Positions 1 through 7,689 of a DNA stretch of 64,000 nucleotides are shown in pieces (within the stretch, counting starts at the first letter, position 1; each line of letters begins with the position of its first letter). The notes beneath the pieces were generated by a model. It saw only the letters and a program-made list of their open reading frames with translations, searched no databases and was not told where the DNA came from. The DNA comes from Sphingomonas turrisvirgatae (GTDB lineage: Bacteria > Pseudomonadota > Alphaproteobacteria > Sphingomonadales > Sphingomonadaceae): the NCBI RefSeq assembly GCF_001721295.1, contig NZ_MDDS01000014.1, positions 1 to 64,000 of the forward strand, read 5' to 3'. The translations under genes were made by a program, and so were the position numbers.

Positions 1-262
1 TTCGCCGCCGAACTTGAACAGCAACGGGCGGGGTTAACCCCGCCCGTTGCTTCACCTGCGCTCATGCGCGACAACACCGGTCGGTCTCTGGTTGCCGCTG
101 GATGAAAGGCGGGGGTCACGTCAGGGGTTTGTCGGCCCGCTATGGCAAGGGAGGCGAGCTGCGCATCACGCGCTTGCTGGAGCGTCCCGTCGGTTCCGTG
201 CGGTGGCGCGAGGAAACGCCAGACCGAGGCGAGGTGCCGGCCGGCATCATTCCCTGAAGCGG
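1..262 (+). other. left edge with two short coupled ORFs of unknown nature
   Basis: An open frame enters from the left edge and stops at 103-105 (TGA). An ATG at 102 overlaps that stop as ATGA and opens a 51-codon frame ending at 255-257. The coupling and the absence of stops hint at the tail of one gene and a tiny second one. I recognise neither product, and the palindrome at 21-50 lies inside the first frame. Codon use in such short frames proves nothing, so this could also be non-coding DNA downstream of the truncated transporter, whose stop is at 263-265 on the other strand. Confidence 0.2.
21..50. repeat. perfect 30-bp palindrome
   Basis: Fifteen bases (gcaacgggcggggtt) are followed directly by their exact reverse complement, so the element has no loop. 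It could form a very stable hairpin and might be a bidirectional terminator or a protein-binding dyad. No T tract follows on either side, so a classical Rho-independent terminator is not demonstrated. Confidence 0.6.
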
Positions 263-573
263 TCAGGCTACTGCGTCAGCCCGGCTGGCGTCCAGCGCTG
301 ACCTGATCTCGGCATGTCGTGCGGCAGTGAGTGGATAACGGAATACGGTCACGGTCGCGATGAGGGCCAGAATTACCGGGACGATCACATAGATCATTAG
401 CAACCCGGTCTCGCCCGCATCGCCGCTCGCGCGGGCATCGAATCCGAGCGCCGACAGCAGGAGGAACGCGATGCCGACAGACACCGCCTGCCCGATCTTC
501 CACGTGCCGATCAACAGCGCGTAGAAAAGCCCCGTCCGATTCGCGCCGGTCCGCAGCGTTTCCTTGTCACCGA
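263..573 (-). pseudogene. 3' remnant of a GPH-family (MelB-like) MFS symporter
   Basis: Reading the minus strand inward from the insertion-element edge gives an open frame with the loop motif DKETLRTGANRTGLFYALL and then GTWKIGQAVSVGI. This loop-then-helix pattern is typical of the last third of glycoside-pentoside-hexuronide:cation symporters. Two hydrophobic helices follow and then a hydrophilic tail ending at 263. Roughly 100 codons survive, against about 450 for the family. The frame meets a stop inside the IS at 584-586. The N-terminal two thirds are not on the far side of the IS, so the gene is dead. The original substrate (a sugar or glycoside, with Na+ or H+) is family knowledge only. 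Confidence 0.75.
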
Positions 574-601
574 CTGTCCGTCGTCAGAACATTCGGCACA
601 A
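574..601 (+). repeat. IS left-hand inverted repeat
   Basis: The reverse complement of these 28 bases matches the right end at 21 of 28 positions, with the outermost seven (ctgtccg) identical. This places the element boundary inside the former transporter gene. Confidence 0.75.
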
Positions 602-648
602 CTCGCGGCGTAGATTAGCGGAGTGCGGACCTCGTCAGGGGGTTGATG

Positions 649-1630
649 TTAGGCGGCGAACTTGCGGTGCTGCAAGCGCCGATGATCGATGGTCTGTCGC
701 TTGATCCTTTCGCGCAGTTTGATGATTGCCGGAGCCCTGCCGAAGTAGGCGTCGGCAGGCGTCACGTTGGCCAGGCTCTCGTGGTATCGCTGGTGATTGT
801 AGTGCTCGACGAAGGTCTCGATGTAGGCTTCGAGGTCGCCGGGCAGGAAGTAGTTTTCCAGCAAGATGCGGTTTTTCAGGGTCTGGTGCCAGCGCTCGAT
901 CTTGCCCTGGGTTTGGGGATGACACGGGGCGCCGCGGACATGGCTCATCTTCCGGGCCTCGATGTATTCCGCCAGCTCACCCGCGATGTAGCTGGGGCCA
1001 TTATCGCTGAGTAGCCGGGGTTTGTGCAGCACCGTGGCGCTGTCGCAACCAGAAGCCGCCAGGGCGAGGTCCAGCGTGTCGGTGACGTCCTCGGCTCGCA
1101 TGTTGGTGCACAGCTTCCAGGCGATGATGTAGCGTGAGAAGTCGTCGAGCACGGTCGACAGATACATCCAGCCCCACCCGATGATCTTGAAGTAGGTGAA
1201 GTCGGTCTGCCACATCTCGTTCGGCCGCGTGGTTTTCGTGTGGAACTGATCGGCAGCCTTGATCACGACATAGGCCGGGCTGGTGATCAGGTCGTGGGCC
1301 TTCAACAAGCGGTAAACCGTGGATTCCGACACGAAGTAGCGCTGCCCATCGGTGAAGCGCACGGCCAGTTCCCGGGGGCTCAGCTCAGACTGTTCCAGCG
1401 CCAGCTCGATGATCTGGTCGTGGATGCCCGCCGGGATGCGGTTCCACAACCCGGCTCGGCGCCGATGGCCGATCTTCCAACGCCTCCGGCCCGCCTTCGA
1501 GGTAGCGATCATACCAGCGGTAGAATGTCCGACGAGGGATGCCGAGTTGGTCCAGCGTGCGCTTGGCCGACAGGTGCGACTGCTCGACGGTTCTGATGAT
1601 CTCGAGCTTCTCGGATGCGGGATACCTCAT
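649..1630 (-). pseudogene. IS3-family transposase OrfB, frameshifted
   Basis: The start at 1630 (MRYPASEKLEIIRTVEQ) overlaps the orfA stop as ATGA. The first 60 or so codons encode a second helix-turn-helix (RTLDQLGIPRRTFYRWYDRY). At 1448-1449 there is one extra A (ccacaaccc where the protein frame needs ccacaccc), so EDRPSAPSRV shifts out of frame. The rest, WNRIPAGIHDQ onward, continues in the next frame to the stop at 649. That part holds the rve/DDE core: WQTDFTY, LLSDNGPSY and QTQGKIERWHQTLKNRI. Without the extra base the product would be about 326 aa. Either this copy is inactive or the base is a sequencing error. The normal IS3 frameshift lies between orfA and orfB, not here. Confidence 0.85.
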
Positions 1631-2013
1631 TCGTCGTTGCCCCCATCCGCGACCATGCTTTTTTTGAGCAGACGGTTTTCCAGTGTCAGATCGGCCACGC
1701 ATTCCTTCAGGGCCCGGGCTTCGCGGCGCAGGTCCTGGACCTCTCCGGTGGTCGCGGCACGGGCGGTGTCGCCGGCCAGGCGGCGCTTGCCAGCTTCCAT
1801 GAACTCCTTCGACCAGGTGTAATACAGGCTCTGGGCAATGCCTTCCTTGCGGCATAGCTCGGCGATGCTGTCTTCCCCGCGCAGGCCATCCAGCACGATG
1901 CGGATCTTGTCCTCGGCCGAAAAGTGGCGCCGGGTCTGTCGGCGGATGTCCTTCACTACCCGCTCTGCTGGGGCCTTGGCGGGCGATTTTACATTGGAGG
2001 ATCTGGGCTTCAT
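1627..2013 (-). CDS. IS3-family transposase OrfA (HTH/leucine zipper)
   Basis: The 128-residue product has an N-terminal helix-turn-helix of the Tnp_1 type (HFSAEDKIRIVLDGLRGE, then SIAELCRKEGIAQSLYYTW) that would bind the inverted repeats. A C-terminal leucine-zipper-like stretch (LRREARALKECVADLTLE, then NRLLKK) would support OrfA/OrfAB multimerisation. It ends ATGA-coupled to orfB. The start ATG at 2011-2013 lies at the foot of a strong hairpin. The gene itself looks intact. Confidence 0.9.
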   Translation of the reverse strand: MKPRSSNVKSPAKAPAERVVKDIRRQTRRHFSAEDKIRIVLDGLRGEDSIAELCRKEGIAQSLYYTWSKEFMEAGKRRLAGDTARAATTGEVQDLRREARALKECVADLTLENRLLKKSMVADGGNDE

Positions 2014-2052
2014 CTTCGTTCCTTCGTCACTACGACGAAGCCCAGATCCTCC
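1996..2052 (-). promoter_or_regulatory. hairpin enclosing the orfA translation start
   Basis: Sixteen bases at 1996-2011 are exactly inverted at 2037-2052, separated by 25 bases. In mRNA read leftward, the stem pairs the leader with the first codons of orfA. The start-codon G is the first base of the stem and the purine-rich leader (GAAGGAACG) sits in the loop. Transcripts entering from outside would fold this stem and hide the start. Such protection from impinging transcription is known for other IS elements; its use here is inferred. Confidence 0.6.
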
Positions 2053-2071
2053 TTAAATCACAACCTCAAAT

Positions 2072-2099
2072 CTGTGCCATTGGTGCTGACGGCGGACAG
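2072..2099 (-). repeat. IS right-hand inverted repeat
   Basis: This is the partner of 574-601 (21 of 28 matches), lying just upstream of orfA. It ends cggacag at 2099, only eight bases before the stop codon of the EthD-like gene on the far side. Confidence 0.75.
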
Positions 2100-2107
2100 C
2101 CGCTGGT

Positions 2108-2842
2108 TCAGCGCACTGGCCGAACCAAATCAAATTGTGACGAAACCAGCATGTCGAGCTTGCCGAAATCAATGAAGCGCGACGCGTCCTCATACATGAT
2201 CTCGTAAAGTTCCTTAAACTTCGCTTCGGACTTCTCGCCGCCGCGGAACAGCGGGCGTTCGTCGTGAAGCCCCTCGATCGGAAAGGCCTCCTCGCCGATC
2301 CCGGTGATCGGCGGCGCCCCGGCGGTGACCGCCCGCAGCACCCGGTTCTGGATATATTCGAGGTGTGGGTGGATCGAGATCGCGACCCAGCTATGGCGCC
2401 CCTGCCAGCGTTGGCGCCATTCCGCTTCGTCGAGCCAGTCGGGAATTTGCAGCACCGCCATCTGCGAATAGCCGTCATTGCGATCGCCCGGCCTCGCCGA
2501 CTGGCGCAGATTGTGGACCAACAGCCGCTCCTTGACGAGATAGCCGTGATGCAGCGGCGCAAGTTGCGAGATAATCGCTTCATGGGGCGATCGCGCGATG
2601 TCGCCGGCATCGTCGAGCCAGATCTGAACCACGGCCTCGAACGGGCCATATTCGCTCTTAAGTTTGAGCGCGGGGTGATGGTCGACGGCGTCGCCCCAGT
2701 CAACGCCGGCGTCCTGGACGTTGATTCGCAAGCCTGCCGGGCCGAGTGCGGCCAGTCGGGCGCCAGCCTGCATGACGCGCGCGACCATCGCCGCGCGCGT
2801 ATCGTCGGGGTCTGGCGTGAGTAGATAGATCAGCTTGTGCAA
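2108..2842 (-). CDS. EthD-domain protein
   Basis: The 244-residue protein begins KLIYLLTPDPDDTRAAM, the first beta strand and helix of an EthD/dimeric alpha-beta barrel. A second, similar half begins near YSQMAVLQIPDWLDEAEW, so it probably folds as two ferredoxin-like modules. EthD proteins are soluble accessory factors in ether, aromatic and CoA-linked degradation. Most have no proven chemistry, and no catalytic motif is visible here. It stands alone on its strand, reading toward the IS, whose edge is eight bases past its stop. The natural C-terminus therefore seems kept, or nearly so. The short last residues (FDLVRPVR) could be original or slightly altered by the insertion. Confidence 0.7.
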   Translation of the reverse strand: MHKLIYLLTPDPDDTRAAMVARVMQAGARLAALGPAGLRINVQDAGVDWGDAVDHHPALKLKSEYGPFEAVVQIWLDDAGDIARSPHEAIISQLAPLHHGYLVKERLLVHNLRQSARPGDRNDGYSQMAVLQIPDWLDEAEWRQRWQGRHSWVAISIHPHLEYIQNRVLRAVTAGAPPITGIGEEAFPIEGLHDERPLFRGGEKSEAKFKELYEIMYEDASRFIDFGKLDMLVSSQFDLVRPVR

Positions 2843-3021
2843 TTGGCCTCTCCGATCGTTTCGGTCAGGCTAGGCGGCGCGACGCTGGCGGCAACACGCG
2901 TCCCGGCCGAACCGGTAATTTGCAGATATGTGCGATTTCATCACGCGGGGTGGCTGGGGCTATGCGCACCGGGCGCGCTGCAATAGCTGCCGCACGGCGA
3001 TCGGTTACGAGAGAGGCGACG

Positions 3022-3345
3022 ATGACTCACTACCGCTTTCTCGTTGAGAGCAAACCGCTGCCGGGGCGCGAGGCCGATTATCATGCTTGGTATGATGGAC
3101 GACACATGCAAGATTTGCTGCAACTACCGGGCGCCTACCAGGCACAGCGATTTGCGGTAGTCGGCGCGCCGGACAGCGACAGCCCGGCCTTCTTCATGAT
3201 TGTCGATTATGAGACCGACGACTTGTCTGCGCTGCTTGCTGAAATCGAGACGCGGTCGAGCAGCGGCGCGATGCCCAGCAGCGATGCGCTGGACCGCGGG
3301 AGCATAAAGGTCACGATCCTTGAGGCGCGCGCGCGCGCGGCCTGA
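3022..3345 (+). CDS. small dimeric alpha/beta-barrel protein (DUF4286/EthD-like)
   Basis: The predicted 107-aa protein starts MTHYRFLVESKPLPGREAD and continues YHAWYDGRHMQDLLQLPG. This is the beta-strand, helix and WYDGRHM pattern of DUF4286-type dimeric barrels. I use the ATG at 3022 because gagagg sits six bases upstream and the fold begins at once; the frame is open further upstream to 2920 without a ribosome site. The C-terminus runs into a short alanine/arginine repeat encoded by alternating GC. Such proteins may bind or isomerise small ring compounds, but function is unknown. It is divergent from the EthD gene and upstream of the monooxygenase. Confidence 0.65.
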   Translation: MTHYRFLVESKPLPGREADYHAWYDGRHMQDLLQLPGAYQAQRFAVVGAPDSDSPAFFMIVDYETDDLSALLAEIETRSSSGAMPSSDALDRGSIKVTILEARARAA

Positions 3346-3580
3346 TGCCTCAGTAAGGCGGTTTCGGAGTCACTGCGGAACGCTGACGCCCGTGTGGGGA
3401 GCATGCGGAGGGAAACGCGTCCAAGGGCTGGCGCCAAACCTTTGCGGCTGCGTTGTCCACTGCCCGAATGTCCGCTTTTCACACCTGTGATTAGTGCGCG
3501 CTTGTGCGTCCGGCACCGGCAATTTCGCATAAATCCATTCAGAAAGGGGGCGACTTGCGCCGAAACACCAGTTACAGCTT

Positions 3581-3592
3581 CTAATATTCTAG
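3581..3592 (+). promoter_or_regulatory. candidate operator copy a (ctaatattctag)
   Basis: This copy has one mismatch to CTAAAATTCTAG. It lies 45 bases before the monooxygenase ATG in a 292-bp non-coding stretch. The only other feature I see there is a TCACA-cc-TGTGA dyad at 3479-3490. Confidence 0.55.
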
Positions 3593-3637
3593 TATATTCC
3601 GACGTAATAGCGCGGTTGGGAGCGGATCGGGGCCTTG

Positions 3638-5290
3638 ATGACGACAAGTGTAGACGTGGTGGTGGCAGGTGGCGGCCCGGTCGGAATGACGCTGGCCTAT
3701 GTGCTCGCGGAGTACGGCGTCGACGTGCTGCTGCTGGAGCGCAATCCCACGACGACGACTCATCCCAAGATGGATATCACCAACGCGCGCAGTATGGAGT
3801 TGTTCGAAAAGATCGGCCTTGCGGACCGCCTGCGTGCGGTGTCCGTTCCCGAAAGCCAGCCATTCGACGTGTCGTGGATCACGACACTGAACGGACATGA
3901 GCTGCATCGCTTCGTCTATCCCAGCGTGAGCGAGGTGCGAGAGCGCCTGCACCGGATCAATGACGGCACTCAACCCTCGCAGCCGCCGATGCGCGTGTCG
4001 CAAGTGATCATCGAGCCAGTGCTCAAACAGGCGATCGAAGAGCATCCGCGGATCGACGTCCGTTTCGCTACCGCTTTCGACAGGTTCGAGGAAGACGCCG
4101 ATGGCGTCATGGTCACTGCGATCGCGGCCGATGGCAGCGAGCAGCTCATCCACAGCAAATGGCTCGTCGGCTGCGACGGCGGCGGCAGTCGGGTGCGTAC
4201 TCAGCTCGGCATTGAACTGAGCGGGCGTGCGCGTGTGAACGAGCGCTTCATCACCCACTTCTACTCCGAAGCGCGCGAACTGCTGCAGCGCTGGGGCGCG
4301 GCTTGGCACTATCAGTCGAGCCGCGGCACGTTAGTCGCGCAGAATGACCGCGATGTCTGGACGCTGCTGACGCGTTTTCCCGAAGGCATGAAGCCCGAGG
4401 ACGTCGATCCGTCCGCGCTGCTGGAGGCATTCGTAGGCGAGCCGATCGAGCATGAAGTGATCGTGTCGAACCATTGGGCGCCGCATCTGCTGGTGGCCGA
4501 CAGCTATGGCCGTGGCCGCGTGTTGCTCGCGGGAGATGCCGTTCACCAATATATTCCGACTGGCGGCTATGGGATGAATACCGGCATCGGCGACGCGTTT
4601 GATCTCGGCTGGAAGCTGGCAGCGACGATTGCGGGATTCGGCGGGCCGGAGCTCATTGCTTCCTATGAGATCGAGCGCCGACCGGTCGCGCTGGTCAACT
4701 GCGCCGGTTCCGGTCGGCACAACGACGTGCGCATGGCGATCGCCGAGCTCTACGTCCCTGAGCTGTTCGAAGAGAGCGAGGCCGGCGCGCAGGCACGCAG
4801 GGACGCAAGCGCGAAAATCGCCGCCTATGGCAACGCCGAGAATGAGAGCTTCGGCATCGAGCTCGGCTACGCCTATGTCGGATCGCCAGTCGTGGTGAAC
4901 GGGGAGGGCGACCGTGCATCTGACGATCCGATCGACTATGTCCCCACCACGACCCCTGGTGCGCGCGTGCCGAGCGTCTATCTCGCCGACGGCAGCAATC
5001 TCTACGATCATCTCGGCGAGTGGTTCACGTTGCTGACATTCGCCTCGCTCGATACCAGCGCGATCGAGGCGGCGGCGCAGTCGGCCGGAGTGCCGTTGAC
5101 TGTGGTCCGACTCGATATCGCCGGGCATGAGCAGCTCTACCCCGAACCCGCGCTGTTGGTGCGGCCGGACCAGCATGTTGCCTGGCGCGGCGCGCCGCCG
5201 ACCGACCGCGCGAACGCGTTCGCAGTCATCGCCAAGGTCACCGGCAACAGCGCGCAAGCCGACCAGGTCAGACGCGCGGCTGCTGGCTGA
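3638..5290 (+). CDS. FAD-dependent aromatic monooxygenase (MhpA/TfdB type)
   Basis: The 550-aa class A flavoprotein hydroxylase would use NAD(P)H and O2 to hydroxylate a phenolic or similar ring. Its N-terminal FAD-binding GxGxxG is AGGGPVG at residues 10-16. The second FAD motif is LLAGDAVHQYIPTGGYGMN near residue 300. A C-terminal thioredoxin-like domain (about 440-545) is usual for the 3-(3-hydroxyphenyl)propionate hydroxylase and phenol hydroxylase group. The ATG at 3638 is preferred over the TTG one codon earlier. The gene stands alone behind operator copy a and is convergent with the CoA-transferase gene. The substrate cannot be read from sequence, and steroid or polyketide ring hydroxylation is equally possible. 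Confidence 0.85.
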   Translation: MTTSVDVVVAGGGPVGMTLAYVLAEYGVDVLLLERNPTTTTHPKMDITNARSMELFEKIGLADRLRAVSVPESQPFDVSWITTLNGHELHRFVYPSVSEVRERLHRINDGTQPSQPPMRVSQVIIEPVLKQAIEEHPRIDVRFATAFDRFEEDADGVMVTAIAADGSEQLIHSKWLVGCDGGGSRVRTQLGIELSGRARVNERFITHFYSEARELLQRWGAAWHYQSSRGTLVAQNDRDVWTLLTRFPEGMKPEDVDPSALLEAFVGEPIEHEVIVSNHWAPHLLVADSYGRGRVLLAGDAVHQYIPTGGYGMNTGIGDAFDLGWKLAATIAGFGGPELIASYEIERRPVALVNCAGSGRHNDVRMAIAELYVPELFEESEAGAQARRDASAKIAAYGNAENESFGIELGYAYVGSPVVVNGEGDRASDDPIDYVPTTTPGARVPSVYLADGSNLYDHLGEWFTLLTFASLDTSAIEAAAQSAGVPLTVVRLDIAGHEQLYPEPALLVRPDQHVAWRGAPPTDRANAFAVIAKVTGNSAQADQVRRAAAG

Positions 5291-5299
5291 CACGAAGCG

Positions 5300-7486
5300 C
5301 TAGGCTGCGGTTTCGACCACGATGCCGTCGGCGATCAGCGCATCCTGTTCGGCTTGCGGCACGCCGATCTCGGCGAGGATCGCGCGGCTGTGCTCGCCGA
5401 GCAGCGGTGGCGCGCGGTCAATCGCGACGTCGAGATCGCCAAACGTCCAGGCGGCGCCGAGCATGTCGAACGCGCCATAGACGGGATGCGCAACCGTCGT
5501 TGCCAACTTGGCGGCACGGTTGGCCGGATCGGCGAGATAGTCGTCGCGATGGTCCAGCATCACCCGGGCTGCCGGAACGGAGCGGCTGGCGAGCCGTGCC
5601 AGCAGCCTTTCCACCGTCAGCGATGCTGCCCAGCGATCGATATCGCCACCGGCCAGCTCCCCGACTGCATTGGCGTCGTGGTCTTGCCCGCCGAGCGCGA
5701 CCCAACCATCGGCGGCGCGCAACAGCCGTCGTGTCGCGCTGACGCCGGTCTGCGCATGATCGAGCATTTCCTCGGGGGGTAGCGCGGCGCCGCCCGCCCA
5801 CAATGTATCGATGCTGGCAATGCTGGCGCCGAGCAGCGAGGCGGCGGTCTTCGCGCCCGTACCGTCGCGATCCCGCGCGACCATCGCGGCCAGCGTCGCG
5901 ACCACCGAGGCAAGCGCACCGAGATGATCCATCATCCCGAAACGGTGCCACATCGGCGGATTGCCAGCGCCAGCGCCTGCCAGTTCCCAGCCCGACGCTG
6001 CCTGAAACAGCTGGTCATAGCCCGGCCAGTCCTTGCGCGGGCCGGTCTGGCCATAGGAGCTGACATGGCAATAGATCGCCGCCGGGTTGATGCGGTGAAC
6101 CGACTCGGCGTCAAACCCGAGCTTGACCGCTGCTGGCATACGCTGGTTGTGATGGACAACGTCCGCCCATTCGACGAGCCGTTCCATGACGGCCCGTCCG
6201 CGCGGATCCTTTAATTGCACCGCGATGCCGCGCTTGCTCCGCTGGCACCCGTTGAATGCCCATTCGACGGGCCGCAAGGGGTCGCCCGAGGTCGCTTCGA
6301 GCTTCACCACGTCCGCGCCGAGATCGCCGAGCAGCATCGGACCCAGTGGTCCCGCGAGAAAGTTGCCGATGTCGAGCACGCGAAGCCCATCGAGCGGGCC
6401 CGACAGGATTTCCGGACGAGTTGCCGCTTGCTGGCCGACGCTCGTTGCTGCGATGTGGAACGGCGCGCCAGGCATCCGGATCGGGCCGAGGTCCGGCGTT
6501 TCGCGCATCTCGACATAGCCCGCGGCGATCGCCTGCTCGTCGGTGTACAACGCGCCCATCGGCAGCACCGGCTGGGCCGGCACGTCGGATGCCCAGAATT
6601 CGGCCAGCCAATAGTCGAGTGGCCGAGCCTTCAGGATTGCCTCGACCGCGCCCCAGTCGTCGCCAAGGCCGGGATATTTGACGATGGCGTCGGCATATTT
6701 GGCATTGTGGCGCGCGCGTTCCTCGGGGGTCATGGCTTCGAGCGCTGCGCGCACCGTCGGGCCCTGTTGCGGCGCGCCCATTGTATGGATCCACTGGCCG
6801 TCAGCACATTCGAACAGGGTCGCGCCGCTGTCTTTCGGCATGCCGAACTGGACCGAGCGGGTAGGGCGCTCCGCTTTCATCCAGTACATCATCATGGGCA
6901 GCATGGCGCCCTGCACCAAGCTGGTAAAAACGGGGCCGCCCCGGCCCGTGCGATACCGGGCATGGATGCGGGCGAGTGCGCCGCTGGCCGCGAGATAGGC
7001 GGCGAGGGCGCTGCCGAGCGGAAAGCGCAGCCAAACCGGGCCGTCACGGTTCGCGGCAGGCTGTTCGTCGAGCAGACCGGATCCGGCAAGCGCCAAGGCA
7101 TCGTCGACCGGCGTTTCCTCGCGCGGATGTCCCGCTGGCCACGCACCGATCGCAACGTGCACGAGCTGCGGAAAGCGCGCGCTTAGCGAGTCGGCGTCGA
7201 TCCCGAGCGTTCGTGCGACCGACGGCAGGCAATCATGGATCAGGATGTCGGCGCGGGCGAGCAGTGTCTCGATTTCGTCGCCAGTCATCGCTGCGAACGA
7301 CTCGCGCTGCTTATCGCGATTCCACAGCCGGTCGCCGATTGCGCTCACCGGCGCCGTCGTGCCGACATCGTCGATCTTGCGGATGGTGGCGCCGGCGTAT
7401 GCCAACAGCAACGCCGCTTGCGACGCCGCCCGCCCCCGGCCCATATCTACGACCAGCAGGTGCGCAAGGGGAGCTTTGGCGGTCAT
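5300..7486 (-). CDS. tandem class III CoA-transferase (CaiB/BaiF, two domains)
   Basis: The 728-residue protein contains two consecutive class III CoA-transferase domains. The second (about 360-728) is clear: LRVLDIGNFLAGPLGPMLL, LGADVVKLE, and GYDQLFQAASG, whose Asp sits where formyl-CoA transferases carry the catalytic aspartate. The first half is more divergent but keeps GGPVFTSLVQGAMLPMMMY-type core helices and a possible Asp in DDALALAGSG. Ordinary family members are about 400 aa, so this is a fusion or internal duplication. I place the start at the ATG at 7486 because ggagaga precedes it; an ATG four codons upstream lacks a site. It would move CoA between acyl groups, activating a carboxylic acid without ATP. 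It is divergent from the Ltp2-like operon across operator copy b. Confidence 0.85.
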   Translation of the reverse strand: MTAKAPLAHLLVVDMGRGRAASQAALLLAYAGATIRKIDDVGTTAPVSAIGDRLWNRDKQRESFAAMTGDEIETLLARADILIHDCLPSVARTLGIDADSLSARFPQLVHVAIGAWPAGHPREETPVDDALALAGSGLLDEQPAANRDGPVWLRFPLGSALAAYLAASGALARIHARYRTGRGGPVFTSLVQGAMLPMMMYWMKAERPTRSVQFGMPKDSGATLFECADGQWIHTMGAPQQGPTVRAALEAMTPEERARHNAKYADAIVKYPGLGDDWGAVEAILKARPLDYWLAEFWASDVPAQPVLPMGALYTDEQAIAAGYVEMRETPDLGPIRMPGAPFHIAATSVGQQAATRPEILSGPLDGLRVLDIGNFLAGPLGPMLLGDLGADVVKLEATSGDPLRPVEWAFNGCQRSKRGIAVQLKDPRGRAVMERLVEWADVVHHNQRMPAAVKLGFDAESVHRINPAAIYCHVSSYGQTGPRKDWPGYDQLFQAASGWELAGAGAGNPPMWHRFGMMDHLGALASVVATLAAMVARDRDGTGAKTAASLLGASIASIDTLWAGGAALPPEEMLDHAQTGVSATRRLLRAADGWVALGGQDHDANAVGELAGGDIDRWAASLTVERLLARLASRSVPAARVMLDHRDDYLADPANRAAKLATTVAHPVYGAFDMLGAAWTFGDLDVAIDRAPPLLGEHSRAILAEIGVPQAEQDALIADGIVVETAA

Positions 7487-7540
7487 GTCTCTCTCCATTC
7501 GATGCGCGTTTTGCCGGCGCTAGATTCATTGCAAATTGTG

Positions 7541-7552
7541 CTAGTATTTTAG
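7541..7552 (-). promoter_or_regulatory. candidate operator copy b (ctagtattttag)
   Basis: This is one mismatch from CTAGAATTTTAG, the reverse complement of the consensus. It sits 54 bases before the CoA-transferase start and 137 before the Ltp2-like start. A weaker half-like element (ctagaaagataa) follows at 7564-7575. Confidence 0.55.
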
Positions 7553-7689
7553 TTATAGCCTGTCTAGAAAGATAACTGATGCATCGTCAGTTTCTGCTGG
7601 AAAGCAGTGCGCGGCGGTGGTATCGACGAACCGGCGGCATTGCTGCCCCGACGCGGAAAGCCGCGCGGTTCCCTATGGTGAGAGGTTGG

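Larger units (their letters stand above)
574..2099 (-). mobile_element. IS3-family insertion sequence, about 1.53 kb
   Basis: The element is bounded by imperfect 28-bp inverted repeats that both begin ctgtccg when read inward. It carries the two overlapping genes typical of IS3: orfA with a helix-turn-helix and leucine zipper, and orfB with a DDE integrase core, both on the minus strand and joined by an ATGA overlap. A strict target duplication is not visible. The left flank ends ccga and the right flank starts ccgc, so at best a 3-bp ccg repeat offset by one base can be proposed. Different broken or unrelated genes lie on the two sides, which suggests a deletion or rearrangement at this copy. 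Confidence 0.9.

Noticed and set aside
47..301. 84-codon plus-strand frame at the left edge
   Set aside because: Low-complexity Arg-rich product, no ribosome site, and it runs across the stop region of the truncated symporter.
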